Positions 8,206-16,566 of a DNA stretch of 64,000 bases are shown here, piece by piece. The DNA comes from CAVQXR01 sp046330455 (GTDB taxonomy: Bacteria > Actinomycetota > Thermoleophilia > Gaiellales > Gaiellaceae): NCBI GenBank assembly GCA_046330455.1, contig JAXLSU010000003.1:248001-312000 (forward strand), given 5' to 3'. A model generated the notes under the pieces. That model was given only the letters and a program-made list of their open reading frames with translations. It was not told the DNA's origin and did no database searches. Position 1 is the first letter of the stretch; each line of letters starts with the position of its first letter. The translations under genes and the position numbers were made by a program.

Positions 8206-8563
8206 AGTAGAGCGCGGGCACTCACAGCGACAGAGCCAGCTGCTGAGAGGGGTGCTCGACCTCTGCCTGCTCGCGGTGATCGCGGACGGTCCCGTCTACG
8301 GGTACGAGATGACGACACGGCTCGCCCAGCGTGGCCTGGGCGCGGTCGCCGACGGGTCGATCTACCCGGTTCTCGGCCGGCTCGAGCGAGAGCGACTCGT
8401 GGAGACGTTCCGTAGCGCCGGAAATGGGGGCCCACCCCGGAAGTACTACCGCCTCACCGAGGCCGGTCGCGACGCGCTCGCCCGCTGGAGCGAGGAGTGG
8501 CGCGGGACCCGGGCCGGAGTGGACAGCGTTCTCGACAACGGCGCCACCGGAGGTGACGGATGA
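8201..8563 (+). CDS. PadR-family transcriptional regulator
   Basis: A 120-residue winged-helix regulator. The PadR signature is clear: GVLDLCLLAVIADGPVYGYE, then GSIYPVLGRLE in the recognition region and RKYYRLTEAG in the wing. Two ATGs are possible (8192, 8201). I prefer 8201 because TATCAT at 8188-8193 ends 7 bases upstream, the leaderless spacing seen elsewhere here. Its stop overlaps the ATG of a membrane protein (ATGA), the common arrangement of a PadR repressor and the membrane protein it controls. Confidence 0.9.
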   Translation: MVVERGHSQRQSQLLRGVLDLCLLAVIADGPVYGYEMTTRLAQRGLGAVADGSIYPVLGRLERERLVETFRSAGNGGPPRKYYRLTEAGRDALARWSEEWRGTRAGVDSVLDNGATGGDG

Positions 8564-9249
8564 ACGATCCAATCCAAGCGTGCAGGCGCGAATGGCGACG
8601 GCTCGGCGTGCCCCGTGAGACCGCCGATGAGATGGCGGCGGAGCTCGAGGCCGATCTCGGTTCGGCCGCCGCAGCGGGCGACGACGCATCGACGGTGATC
8701 GGCCCGGATGCCCGCTCGTTCGCGGCCGCGTGGGCCGGCGAGCGCGGCGTTGTCCGACCGAGGCTTCGGCTCGGTCTCACCGCTGCCGCCGCTGTCCTGG
8801 GCGCCGTCCCGGGGGCAGGGTTCGCCCTCTTCGTCGCGTACGGGCTGTCGAGCTCCGGCATGACCGAGTTGCTCGGCTCGACCTCCGAGCCCTACACGCC
8901 ACCGGAGTGGCTTCTGCTCCCCCTCTACGTTCTCGGAAGCGCGTTCGCCTATGCCGGTGCGGTCGGCGCCGTGGCAATCGCACTCCGGCTGCGAGGCGAT
9001 CTCGCAGCCGGACTCACGGTCAGAGCGCTGACCGCGATCCTTCCGGTCGGGACTGCGGCGGCGGTCGGTGCGACGGTGCTCCTCGCGTGGACGAAGGGCT
9101 TCACGGTCAGCCTGCCCGTCGCCATCGCCGAGGCGATGGTTGCGGCCGGAGTCTTTGCCACTGTGGCCGCGGCGATCAGGCTCTGGGCGGTGCAACGCGA
9201 GCGCGCAGGGCTCGTCGGGACGCCGTGTCGGGACATCGTGGGCGCCTGA
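8560..9249 (+). CDS. PadR-associated membrane protein
   Basis: A 229-residue protein: a soluble N-terminal helical part (about residues 1-70), then four to five hydrophobic segments. The N-terminal CRREWRRLGVPRETADEMAAE resembles the short helical domains at the start of other PadR-linked membrane proteins, but I cannot name the family with certainty. It is coupled to padR by an ATGA overlap and probably depends on it for expression. A role in envelope stress or small-molecule response is a guess from that linkage. Confidence 0.7.
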   Translation: MNDPIQACRREWRRLGVPRETADEMAAELEADLGSAAAAGDDASTVIGPDARSFAAAWAGERGVVRPRLRLGLTAAAAVLGAVPGAGFALFVAYGLSSSGMTELLGSTSEPYTPPEWLLLPLYVLGSAFAYAGAVGAVAIALRLRGDLAAGLTVRALTAILPVGTAAAVGATVLLAWTKGFTVSLPVAIAEAMVAAGVFATVAAAIRLWAVQRERAGLVGTPCRDIVGA

Positions 9250-9279
9250 GCCCCGCCGGATGGCCGGTATCGTGAGCCC

Positions 9280-9723
9280 GTGACGGTCGTCGCAGAGGAA
9301 TGGAGCCAGCGGGCACGTGACGCGGTGCAACGCGCAGGCCACCGTTCGGGCGGAGCGCGCTCCGCGGTCATCGAGCTGCTGGCGCGCCAGGACTGCTGCC
9401 TGTCCGCCCAGGAGATCCACGACGTCCTGCGTTCGGAAGGCCGCGGGGTCGGGATCGCGAGCGTCTATCGCGCGCTCGACGTCCTCGGCTCGCTCAAGCT
9501 CGTGCAGCGAGTGGAGATGGGCGAGGGAATCGCGCGTTACGAGCCCGTCCACGCAGGGGGCGAGCACCACCATCACCTCGTCTGCGAGCGATGCGGCCGC
9601 GTCCAGGCGTTCGAGGACGGCGATCTCGAGTCGGCCCTGGATCGGCTCGCCGACCGCGAGGGGTTCGACGTCTCGGGACACGACGTCGTGCTCCGGGGCA
9701 CCTGCGCCGACTGTCGAGGCTGA
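9280..9723 (+). CDS. Fur-family metalloregulator, probably Zur-like
   Basis: A 147-residue Fur-family repressor. The winged helix holds SAQEIHDVLRSEG and ASVYRALDVL. The C-terminal half has GEHHHHLVCERCGRVQAFED and a final CADC, giving the two CxxC pairs of the structural zinc site and the His-rich sensory site. The znuABC-type transporter at 11501-14043 makes zinc the likeliest signal, though manganese or iron is not excluded. The -10 hexamer TATCGT (9268-9273) ends 6 bases before the GTG and there is no Shine-Dalgarno. Confidence 0.85.
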   Translation: MTVVAEEWSQRARDAVQRAGHRSGGARSAVIELLARQDCCLSAQEIHDVLRSEGRGVGIASVYRALDVLGSLKLVQRVEMGEGIARYEPVHAGGEHHHHLVCERCGRVQAFEDGDLESALDRLADREGFDVSGHDVVLRGTCADCRG

Positions 9724-9753
9724 CGGCCCGGCCCTCCGCGCGGGGCCGCGGAC

Positions 9754-11307
9754 CTACGTGCTCCCGTACTGCTCGTTCCAGCGCTTGAGCGCGCTCTGCC
9801 AGGCAAACCAGGGCCAGTACCAGGCCGGCAGCGGTCTCGGGGCGCCCACCGGCCGGGGCCCGCGCGAAGCCTTGGCCGTCAGGTGCCAGCGGCGTAGCTC
9901 CCACGCCCAGCGGGGGATGCGCCGCGGAACTCCGGAAGGCCGCGCCGGTCGCGGCGGCGGCTCCCCGGGCGGCTCGACTCCGTCTCCGAGGGTGAACGAG
10001 CCCGTGGCCGGCAGGACGTCGTCCGTCGAGGCGATCGCGTACCCGTAGGTGCCCGGAGCGATCGACTCGGCCCGCCAGGACCAGTCGATGACGCTGCCGG
10101 AGCCGGACCGGTGCGCCACCTCCCCGGTTGCGCTCGTCACCGCTATCGACCAGGGAAGCGGCTCGGAGAGCCGCGCCCTGAACCGGACGCCACCCTTCGG
10201 GGAGGGCTCCACGGCCGGCTCGTACAGCTTCGGCCGGCCGAGGAGGGCGGCGTCCGCCGCGATCGCGTCGAGCTCCGGGTAGAGGTTGGCGCCGGGGCAG
10301 GCGGTCGAGTTGACGTCCCGGTGCCCCGAGACGGCCCGAAGGGTCAGCGAGCGCCCCCCGGACGTGTAGCCGACGAGCGAGGACGGATCGACGTGCCCGA
10401 GGTCGAGACGCCACGCGAGCAGGCCGACGAGCGCCGCCCGCGCCTCGGGCGTCAGCAGCTTCGTGTCGAGGTTCCCGAGCACGGCAACCCCTGCCGAGCC
10501 CGTGTTGAAGCCGAGCGCGTGCGCTCCGATCACGTTCCGGTCGATGCCGCCGGCACGACCCTCGAATACCTGGCCGAACGGATCGACGAGGTAGTTGTAG
10601 CCGATGTCGTTCCAGTCGTTGCTCTTCACGTGGTAGGCCTGGATCCCGCGTACGACCGCGGCCGAGCCCTCGGGAGTCTTCGGCGTCGAACCGGCCGTGT
10701 GGTGGACGACCGCGAGCGAGAGGCGGCTCGCGTAGCTCGGCGGGCCCTGGACGATCGACTCGTCGGCGCCCCAGGCGTCGCGCAGGAGGATCGGCGGCTG
10801 GAACGCGCGGGCCAGGGTCCGACCAGGGCGCGGCTCGCTGAGGACGAAGTGAGCCCGCAGGCGCGTGATCCGGCCGGCCGTGCGGTACTCGATCGCATCG
10901 GAGAGGTCGGTCCAGATCGGCGTACCGAGGTGCCAGTCCTGCCCGACGCCCTCGGTTCCCGGGTCGGCGAGCTCGTGGACGACCGCGCGGTACCAGGCGC
11001 TCCAGGCACCGCTCACGCTCCTCGTGCGGAGCCAGACTGTCCCGGAGCCCTGCCAGTGGACGCCGGCGAGCGTGAAGCGCGGCGCGGCGAGTGGTTCTGC
11101 GGCACTGAGCGCCGGCCGGCGTCCCGGAACGGGCTCGTCCCGGCTGACGACGCGCACCGCCGGCGCGGCGGCCGCACGGGCGGAGGCGTCACCGAGCAAC
11201 GGCCCGACGCCGCCGCGCAGCGCCGCGATCCCGATCGCCACGCCGGCGGCCCGCCGCAGGAGCTCGGCGCGGGAATGACGCTGCGGGTCGGCGTGGTCGT
11301 CCGTCAT
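9754..11307 (-). CDS. Secreted N-acetylmuramoyl-L-alanine amidase (PGRP/Amidase_2 type)
   Basis: A 517-residue exported peptidoglycan amidase. The N-terminus has LLRRAAGVAIGIAAL, a possible Tat-type signal. The catalytic domain (about residues 190-350) shows the zinc ligands in VVHHTAGS, GYNYLVD and GHRDVNSTACPG, as in peptidoglycan-recognition-type amidases. The C-terminus is Pro/Arg/Trp-rich. I place the start at ATG 11307, just before the signal; the upstream 52 codons to 11463 look non-coding. It converges with the Fur gene and is divergent from the metal transporter. Confidence 0.87.
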   Translation of the reverse strand: MTDDHADPQRHSRAELLRRAAGVAIGIAALRGGVGPLLGDASARAAAAPAVRVVSRDEPVPGRRPALSAAEPLAAPRFTLAGVHWQGSGTVWLRTRSVSGAWSAWYRAVVHELADPGTEGVGQDWHLGTPIWTDLSDAIEYRTAGRITRLRAHFVLSEPRPGRTLARAFQPPILLRDAWGADESIVQGPPSYASRLSLAVVHHTAGSTPKTPEGSAAVVRGIQAYHVKSNDWNDIGYNYLVDPFGQVFEGRAGGIDRNVIGAHALGFNTGSAGVAVLGNLDTKLLTPEARAALVGLLAWRLDLGHVDPSSLVGYTSGGRSLTLRAVSGHRDVNSTACPGANLYPELDAIAADAALLGRPKLYEPAVEPSPKGGVRFRARLSEPLPWSIAVTSATGEVAHRSGSGSVIDWSWRAESIAPGTYGYAIASTDDVLPATGSFTLGDGVEPPGEPPPRPARPSGVPRRIPRWAWELRRWHLTAKASRGPRPVGAPRPLPAWYWPWFAWQSALKRWNEQYGST

Positions 11308-11466
11308 CGCAGGCGAACGCCGGCGGGGCGTCCGTCTTCCGTCGAGTTCGTGTGTCCTGCCGGCAGTCCTGCCTTCATGGTGCCGCGAGCAGCCGGCCCG
11401 GTCGAGCCAACGGGCTCTACCGGTGAGACGGGCGGCGGCATGCGAACCTTGCGCTCCGGTCATAAA

Positions 11467-11494
11467 TGAATGTGATACTCAATCTTGTTATTGT
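11467..11494 (+). promoter_or_regulatory. Candidate Zur box and -10 element of znuA
   Basis: TGAATGTGATACTCA (11467-11481) is an imperfect 15-base palindrome with 5 of 7 pairs matching and TGA...TCA ends as in Fur-family boxes. TATTGT (11489-11494) ends 6 bases before the GTG of znuA. A repressor bound at the box would block this promoter. Confidence 0.45.
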
Positions 11495-11500
11495 CGTTCC

Positions 11501-12391
11501 GTGCGCTGGAAACGAGAGCTGGGTCGGCTCGCGCGCGTCGCCCTCGTTGCGGGAGCGATCGTGCTCGGTGTCTCCTGTAGCTCCGCCCGGGAGGGGGCGA
11601 GCGGCGCCGCGATGCCCGCCATCGTCGCGACGACGCCCGTGCTCGGCGCGATCGTCGGCGAGCTCGTCGGAGGCGCGGCGACCGTCGACGTCGTCATGCC
11701 GAACGGTGTCGACCCGCACGAGTGGCAACCGTCCGCAAGAGACGTGGAGATGCTGAACGCGGCCGACCTGATCGTCACGAACGGCCTCCACCTCGACGAG
11801 TCGCTCGACGATGCGCTCGCCGAGGCGTCCGCAGCGGGCGTGCCCGTGTTCGAGGCCGGCGACCACGTCGCTCACCGGACGGCGGACGACCCGCACTTCT
11901 GGCTGGATCCGCTCGCGATGCGCGACGTCGTGGCAGCACTCGCCCCGGTGGTCGAGCACGAGCTCCGGCTCGACCTGGGCGGGCGCCCGGCCGAGCTCGA
12001 GCAGCGCCTCGAGGACCTCGACGCCGAGGTTGCACAGACGCTCGGGGTGGTTCCGGCGGGCAGGCGCAAGCTCGTCACCGGACACGAGTCCATGGGGTAC
12101 TTCGCCGACCGCTACAGCTTCACGCTCGAGGGCGCCGTCATTCCGGGCCTCTCGTCCCAGGCGCAGCCCTCCGCCGCGGAGCTCGCCGAGCTGAAGCAGC
12201 AGATCCAGCATGCGGACATCCCCGTCGTGTTCGCCGAGCTCGGCAACCCATCCCAGGTGGCGGAGGCGGTCGCGGCCGAGGCCGGCGCCGCGATCGTCGA
12301 GCTGCCGACGCACCGCCTGCCCGGTGACGGCTCGTACTTCACGTTCATGAGGACGATCGCCGCCACGATCGCCGAGGCGCTGGCTCCGTGA
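11501..12391 (+). CDS. znuA: Metal ABC transporter substrate-binding lipoprotein (ZnuA-like)
   Basis: A 296-residue cluster A-I solute-binding protein. It starts with a lipoprotein signal ending GVSC near residue 25. Family motifs include GVDPHEWQPS with a metal His, DDPHFWLDP with the second His, VTGHESMGYFADRY, and FAELGNPSQVAE supplying the acidic ligand. There is no long His-rich loop, so zinc or manganese cannot be separated by sequence; the nearby Zur-like regulator favours zinc. Start GTG 11501 is chosen for its signal peptide and the TATTGT element 6 bases upstream. Confidence 0.88.
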   Translation: MRWKRELGRLARVALVAGAIVLGVSCSSAREGASGAAMPAIVATTPVLGAIVGELVGGAATVDVVMPNGVDPHEWQPSARDVEMLNAADLIVTNGLHLDESLDDALAEASAAGVPVFEAGDHVAHRTADDPHFWLDPLAMRDVVAALAPVVEHELRLDLGGRPAELEQRLEDLDAEVAQTLGVVPAGRRKLVTGHESMGYFADRYSFTLEGAVIPGLSSQAQPSAAELAELKQQIQHADIPVVFAELGNPSQVAEAVAAEAGAAIVELPTHRLPGDGSYFTFMRTIAATIAEALAP

Positions 12392-12400
12392 GGTCGTGAG

Positions 12401-13240
12401 TTGAGCGCGCTCGTCGATCCGTTTCTCGACAACGCCTTCCTCGTCCGGGCGCTAATCGCCGGCGTGCTGGTCGCGGTCGCCTGCGCGATCGTCGGTACGT
12501 ACGTGATCCTCCGGGGCCTCGCGTTCGTCGGGGAGGCGCTCGGACACGGCGTGCTGCCGGGCGTCGCGGTCGCGTTCCTCGTCGGTGTCTCCGGGATGCT
12601 CGGCGCGGCCGTCGCTGCCGCGGCGATGATCGTCGGGGTCGGCGTCATCACGAGGCACTCCCGCCTCTCGTCGAACACGGCGGTCGGGCTGCTCTTCGTG
12701 GGCATGCTCGCCCTCGGCGTCGTGATCGTCTCGCGCTCCGAGAGCTTCACCGGCGACCTCACGAGGATCCTGTTCGGAGACATCCTCGGCGTCAGCCGGG
12801 AGGACCTCTGGGTGCAGCTCGGGACGACGGTCGCGGTCGCGATCGCGGCGACGGTCTGCGCCCGGCCGTTCCTCCTGCTGTGCTTCGACGCAGACCAGGC
12901 GCGGGTCTCCGGTTTCTCGCCCCGTCTCTTCGAGGGCGTGATGCTCGCGATGATCGCGGCGACCGTGGTCGTCTCGTTCCAGAGCGTCGGCACGCTGCTC
13001 GTGCTCGGGATGCTTCTCGCCCCCGCGAGCGCGGCGTCGCTGCTCACGACCCGGGTCGCCTCGACGATGACTCTCGCCTCACTGTTCGGGTCGCTCGCGG
13101 CTCTCGCGGGCCTGCTGCTCTCCTACCACGCCGATATCGCCGCCGGAGCGGCGATCGTGCTCGTTGCGGTCGCGCTCTTCTTCGTGGTCTTCGCGATCCG
13201 CGGCCTGCACCGTGTCGCCGCCCCCGGAGCCTCCCGATGA
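12401..13240 (+). CDS. znuB: Metal ABC transporter permease (ZnuB-like)
   Basis: A 279-residue ABC-3 family permease with about eight hydrophobic segments. FVGEALGHGVLPGVAVAFL near residue 43 is the characteristic early motif, and SFQSVGTLLVLGMLLAPAS near residue 195 matches the late conserved segment. The TTG start is preceded by GAGG at a spacing of 7 bases. It sits 9 bases after znuA and overlaps znuC by ATGA. It forms the membrane channel of the zinc or manganese importer. Confidence 0.9.
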   Translation: MSALVDPFLDNAFLVRALIAGVLVAVACAIVGTYVILRGLAFVGEALGHGVLPGVAVAFLVGVSGMLGAAVAAAAMIVGVGVITRHSRLSSNTAVGLLFVGMLALGVVIVSRSESFTGDLTRILFGDILGVSREDLWVQLGTTVAVAIAATVCARPFLLLCFDADQARVSGFSPRLFEGVMLAMIAATVVVSFQSVGTLLVLGMLLAPASAASLLTTRVASTMTLASLFGSLAALAGLLLSYHADIAAGAAIVLVAVALFFVVFAIRGLHRVAAPGASR

Positions 13241-14043
13241 GCGCTACGCCGGTCGTTCAGGCCCGGGCCGCAGCGGTCGGATACGACGGCGAGCCGGTCG
13301 TCGAGGGGGTCGACCTCGAGCTCCCGCCGGGCACGACGCTGGCGCTCGTCGGGACGAACGGCTCCGGGAAGTCGACGCTCCTGCGCAGCCTCGCCGGCCT
13401 CCTCCCGCTCGTCGGCGGCGAGCTCGCCGTGCTCGGCGGTCGACCCGGCACGAGCCCGGCGGAGGTGGGCTATCTGGGGCAGTTTCGCCCGCACGGCCTC
13501 CTGCTCCCGATCAGGAGCGAGGACGTCGTACGCATGGGGCGGTTTGCCGGCAAGGGCCTGCTCGGGCGGATCGGGCCGGAAGACCACGCAGCGGTCTCGA
13601 CGGCCCTCGCCCGGATGTCTGTCTCAGACCTCGCCCACCGGCCGCTTCGAGACCTCTCGGGCGGTCAGCAGCAGCGTGTTGCAATCGCACAGACCCTGGC
13701 AAGGCAAGCCCGCCTGCTCCTGCTCGACGAGCCCGCCGCAGGTCTCGACGCGACCAGCCGTGAGCTGCTGAACGTGGCGATCGCCGAGGAGCGCCGGCGC
13801 GGCGCCTCGGTGATCGTGGCGACCCATGACATCGGCGACGCGATGCGGTGCGACCTCGTGCTGCTGCTCGCTCGCCGCGTGGTCGCGCTCGGCCCCCCGG
13901 CCACGGTACTGACCCGTGCGACGTTGCTCGACACGTTCGGCCTCGCGATCCAGACGCTCGAGGACGGGGTGATGGTGATGGAGACCGCCCACGGGCACGG
14001 CGACGCCGATCCCCACGTCCACGACGCCGGGCCATCCGTGTAG
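13237..14043 (+). CDS. znuC: Metal ABC transporter ATP-binding protein (ZnuC-like)
   Basis: A 268-residue ATPase: Walker A GTNGSGKST near residue 44, Q-loop YLGQF, signature LSGGQQQR near residue 146, Walker B LLLLDEPAAG, and H-loop VATHD. The tail HGHGDADPHVHDAG is His-rich and may bind metal, unusual for the ATPase subunit. It is the last gene of znuABC. Its TAG stop is the first codon of hairpin repeat copy B. Confidence 0.92.
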   Translation: MSATPVVQARAAAVGYDGEPVVEGVDLELPPGTTLALVGTNGSGKSTLLRSLAGLLPLVGGELAVLGGRPGTSPAEVGYLGQFRPHGLLLPIRSEDVVRMGRFAGKGLLGRIGPEDHAAVSTALARMSVSDLAHRPLRDLSGGQQQRVAIAQTLARQARLLLLDEPAAGLDATSRELLNVAIAEERRRGASVIVATHDIGDAMRCDLVLLLARRVVALGPPATVLTRATLLDTFGLAIQTLEDGVMVMETAHGHGDADPHVHDAGPSV

Positions 14044-14064
14044 GGGCCGGATCTCATCCGGCCC
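14041..14064. repeat. Hairpin repeat, copy B, containing the znuC stop codon
   Basis: Identical over 24 bases to 2985-3008. TAG is followed by arms GGGGCCGGAT and ATCCGGCCC around CTC. It starts exactly at the znuC stop codon and has no T-run after it. Confidence 0.9.
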
Positions 14065-14081
14065 TCAACCCGATCTGGCGG

Positions 14082-14286
14082 CCTGGCGCCTTCGGCGCGC
14101 GTCCGCTGCGCGACCGTGACCGCCGGGCTCCGCCCGGCTTCTGCGCGGGTCCGGCCCGGCCGAGCCGGGCCGTCAGCCGCGGGGGGCGCCTTGCTCGTAT
14201 CGAGCCCTGGCGGGCTCGATGGCGCTTCGCGTCCTGGCGCCTTCGGCGCGTCCGCTGCGCGGCGCCCTAGCGGGCGCCTTGCTCGT
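14082..14286. repeat. Repeat mosaic between znuC and the ATP-grasp gene, with REP-like copy B
   Basis: REP-like copy B (about 14116-14183) has both hairpins: GCCGGGC with GCCCGGC, and GGCCCGGC with GCCGGGCC around CGA. It lies among shorter direct repeats. CCTGGCGCCTTCGGCGCG occurs at 14082-14099 and 14233-14250; GGGCGCCTTGCTCGT at 14184-14198 and 14272-14286. The last copy encodes the final residues of the minus-strand ATP-grasp protein. No gene is supported in this 220-base gap. Confidence 0.85.
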
Positions 14287-15313
14287 CCCACTCGACCTGG
14301 TCGAAGAACCGCAGCGCTCGTCTCGTCGGCCGTACGCGGCGGGCGTAGACGGCCAGCTCGTCGTCGTCGATCTCGCCCAGCGCGCGCTTGACGCCAAGGT
14401 AGGGGAGGTTCAGGTCCTCCTGGTAGACGATCGTCGAGATCCTCGGGTTGACCTCGATCACCGCCTCGCCCTTCAGCTGGATGTTGAAGAAGTGATCGAG
14501 CGCGAGGCCGGCGACGATCCGGCGGGCGACGTCGAGGAGCGCGGGGTCGTCGAGCGTCCGGAAGAACATCGCGAGCCCCGCACGCATCGCCTCGCGGGTC
14601 TTCGGGTGGCCGAGCACGAGCCTGCCGCCGTGCGCGATCCCGTCGATCGTCCGTTCCTCGCCCTCGACGTACTCCATCACGAGCAGCTCCTCGCCACCGA
14701 CCTCGGGCAGCAGCTCGACCACCTCCTCGAGCGTCATCGCCAGGCTGCCTGGCCGTTCGTGCAGGAGCTGATCGTGCCGGTCGACGGTCGGGTCGAGAAC
14801 CCGGAACCCGCGTGATCCGGAGCCGACGACGGGCTTGAAGCAGACGGGCTCGCCCGGATAGCCGAGGGCTGCGGCAGCCCGTGCCAGCTCGCGGCCTCCC
14901 TGCACCCGCCGCCAGCGCGGCACCCGGACGCCGAGCTCGCCGAGCAGCGCGTAGCAGGCGGCCTTGTCGTTCGAGGTCCGGATGGCTTCGGGGCTCGCGA
15001 CGAGCGCCGTGGCGCCGTTCGCGGCGAGGTCGGCCCGCGCCACGGCCAGACCCTCCAGGTCATGGGAGGACTGTGGCAGCACGGCGTCGATCCGTGCCCG
15101 GCGGCACAGCTCGACGATCGCCGGTGGAAACAGCGGGCTCGAGCCCGGGGGCACCTGCTGGAACTCGTCGCAGAGCCGACGCCCGATCGGCTGCTCGCCC
15201 ATGTCGCACCCGACGAGCGTCACCTCGCGCTCGCCGTTCGCGCGCAGCGCGCGCAGGAGCGCGGCCGTGCCCGGGGCCCCGCAGGCGGTGACGAGGATAC
15301 GCAACGGACGCAT
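14267..15313 (-). CDS. ATP-grasp ligase, carbamoyl-phosphate-synthase-like (polysaccharide locus, no. 1)
   Basis: A 348-residue single-chain ATP-grasp protein. A pre-ATP-grasp Rossmann-like part (ILVTACGAPGTAALLRAL) is followed by the ATP-binding CFKPVVGSGSRGF near residue 155, EYVEGEE near 217, and the Mg-binding VIEVNPRIS near 302. Such stand-alone enzymes usually join a carboxylate to an amine through an acyl phosphate. The substrate is unknown. It is one of four different ATP-grasp genes in the polysaccharide locus. Its last codons and TAG stop lie in or beside a direct repeat shared with the intergenic mosaic. Confidence 0.82.
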   Translation of the reverse strand: MRPLRILVTACGAPGTAALLRALRANGEREVTLVGCDMGEQPIGRRLCDEFQQVPPGSSPLFPPAIVELCRRARIDAVLPQSSHDLEGLAVARADLAANGATALVASPEAIRTSNDKAACYALLGELGVRVPRWRRVQGGRELARAAAALGYPGEPVCFKPVVGSGSRGFRVLDPTVDRHDQLLHERPGSLAMTLEEVVELLPEVGGEELLVMEYVEGEERTIDGIAHGGRLVLGHPKTREAMRAGLAMFFRTLDDPALLDVARRIVAGLALDHFFNIQLKGEAVIEVNPRISTIVYQEDLNLPYLGVKRALGEIDDDELAVYARRVRPTRRALRFFDQVEWDEQGAR

Positions 15314-15357
15314 TGGCGTGGGACGGAGGCTCGTGCCGGCGACGGCCGGGGCCGCGC

Positions 15358-16509
15358 TCAGACGCGCTCCGGAGTGGACACCCCCCGCGGGGCCCGTCCG
15401 GCGATGAGGTCACGGTACAGCGCCTCGAGCTCCGGGCCGGTCTCGGCCACGCGCTCGTGCGCGACCCGGGCGTTGCGCTCCCCGTACGTGCGACGGAGCT
15501 CCGGGTCTCGCAAGAGCCTGAGGAGCGCCTCGGTGAGCGCGTCCTCGTCGCGGCACTCGACCATCTCCGCGCCCTCACCGGGGCGGATCCACTCGTCGAT
15601 CGAGGGGCACCAGCCGCCGATGAGCGGCTGCGCGCTCGCCATCGCCTCGAGCAGGGACGCCGGCGAGGAGTCGGTCGATGCGATCGAGACGACGAGGTCT
15701 CCCGAGGCTGCGAGCCCGGGCAGGTGCTCCGGATCGACTCGATCGAACACCGCCGCTCCGTCGAGCCCGAGCTCGTGGACGAGCGCCTCGAGCGCGAGCT
15801 TCTCCGTGCCCCCCCGGGCCGCGATGACGAGCCGTGCGCGCGGCTCCTCGCGGTGGGCGCGCGCGAAGGCACGAACGAGCACGTCGATGTTCGTCCGCTC
15901 CTGGAGGTTCCGGAGCGAGAGGACGACGACGGCGTCGTCCGGCCACCCGAACAGGCGCCGGAGGGTCGCCTTGTCGGCTCGCTCGGGCCCGAACCCGTCC
16001 AGATTCGTGTGCCACATGACGAAGGTGATCCGTGAGGGGTCGGCGCCGGCGTCGATCGCCGCCCGCTCGATCGCCTCGGAGTTGACGACGAGCCAGTCCG
16101 CGGCCTCGAACACGGCACGTGAGCGCGTCCGCCCGGGCTCGACCTTCGCGTCCACGAGCACGTCGCGCCCCCAGGGGCTCACGACCAGCGGGTGGACGTC
16201 CGCCTGGGCTGCCCAGTACGCATACGGCGCCGTCCCGTGCGCGTGCACGATGTCCGCACCCACCCGACCCGCAAGGGCGCGAAGCGCAGCGCCGAAGCGG
16301 AAGCGACGCAGCCCCGGGATCCGAGTCGTCGCAGCGAGCCGGCGAATGTCGTAGACGTGCATGCCCTCGACGTCCTGCGGCCTGACGGAGACCCGGTTCG
16401 AGACGATGTGGAGCTCGTGGCCACGGTCGGCGAGACGTCGCGCGAAGCGCAGCGTGTGGATCGACTGGCAGTCCGCGACGGCCAGGATCCGGAGCGTCCC
16501 GTCCCCCAC
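15358..16509 (-). CDS. Glycosyltransferase, GT4-like (GT-B fold)
   Basis: A 383-residue GT-B glycosyltransferase. The acceptor half begins LRILAVADCQSIHTLR and holds DIVHAHGTAPYAYWAA. The donor half contains LSLRNLQERTNIDVLV and the motif SSPASLLEAMASAQPLIGG, equivalent to the E-x7-E region of GT4 enzymes. It probably adds a sugar to a lipid-linked intermediate at the cytoplasmic face. Start GTG 16509 is preferred because TAGCGT (16522-16517, minus) ends 7 bases upstream; the longer frame to 17439 crosses a real sulfotransferase. Divergent from the sulfotransferase pair. Confidence 0.87.
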   Translation of the reverse strand: MGDGTLRILAVADCQSIHTLRFARRLADRGHELHIVSNRVSVRPQDVEGMHVYDIRRLAATTRIPGLRRFRFGAALRALAGRVGADIVHAHGTAPYAYWAAQADVHPLVVSPWGRDVLVDAKVEPGRTRSRAVFEAADWLVVNSEAIERAAIDAGADPSRITFVMWHTNLDGFGPERADKATLRRLFGWPDDAVVVLSLRNLQERTNIDVLVRAFARAHREEPRARLVIAARGGTEKLALEALVHELGLDGAAVFDRVDPEHLPGLAASGDLVVSIASTDSSPASLLEAMASAQPLIGGWCPSIDEWIRPGEGAEMVECRDEDALTEALLRLLRDPELRRTYGERNARVAHERVAETGPELEALYRDLIAGRAPRGVSTPERV

Positions 16510-16566
16510 CCGGCTGACGCTACCAGAGACGCGAACGCGCGCCGGTGGCGGCGCGAAAGTGACCGG

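Noticed and set aside
14041..14286. CRISPR array or insertion sequence
   Set aside because: Repeats are few, unevenly spaced and self-complementary; no spacers, cas gene or transposase are present.
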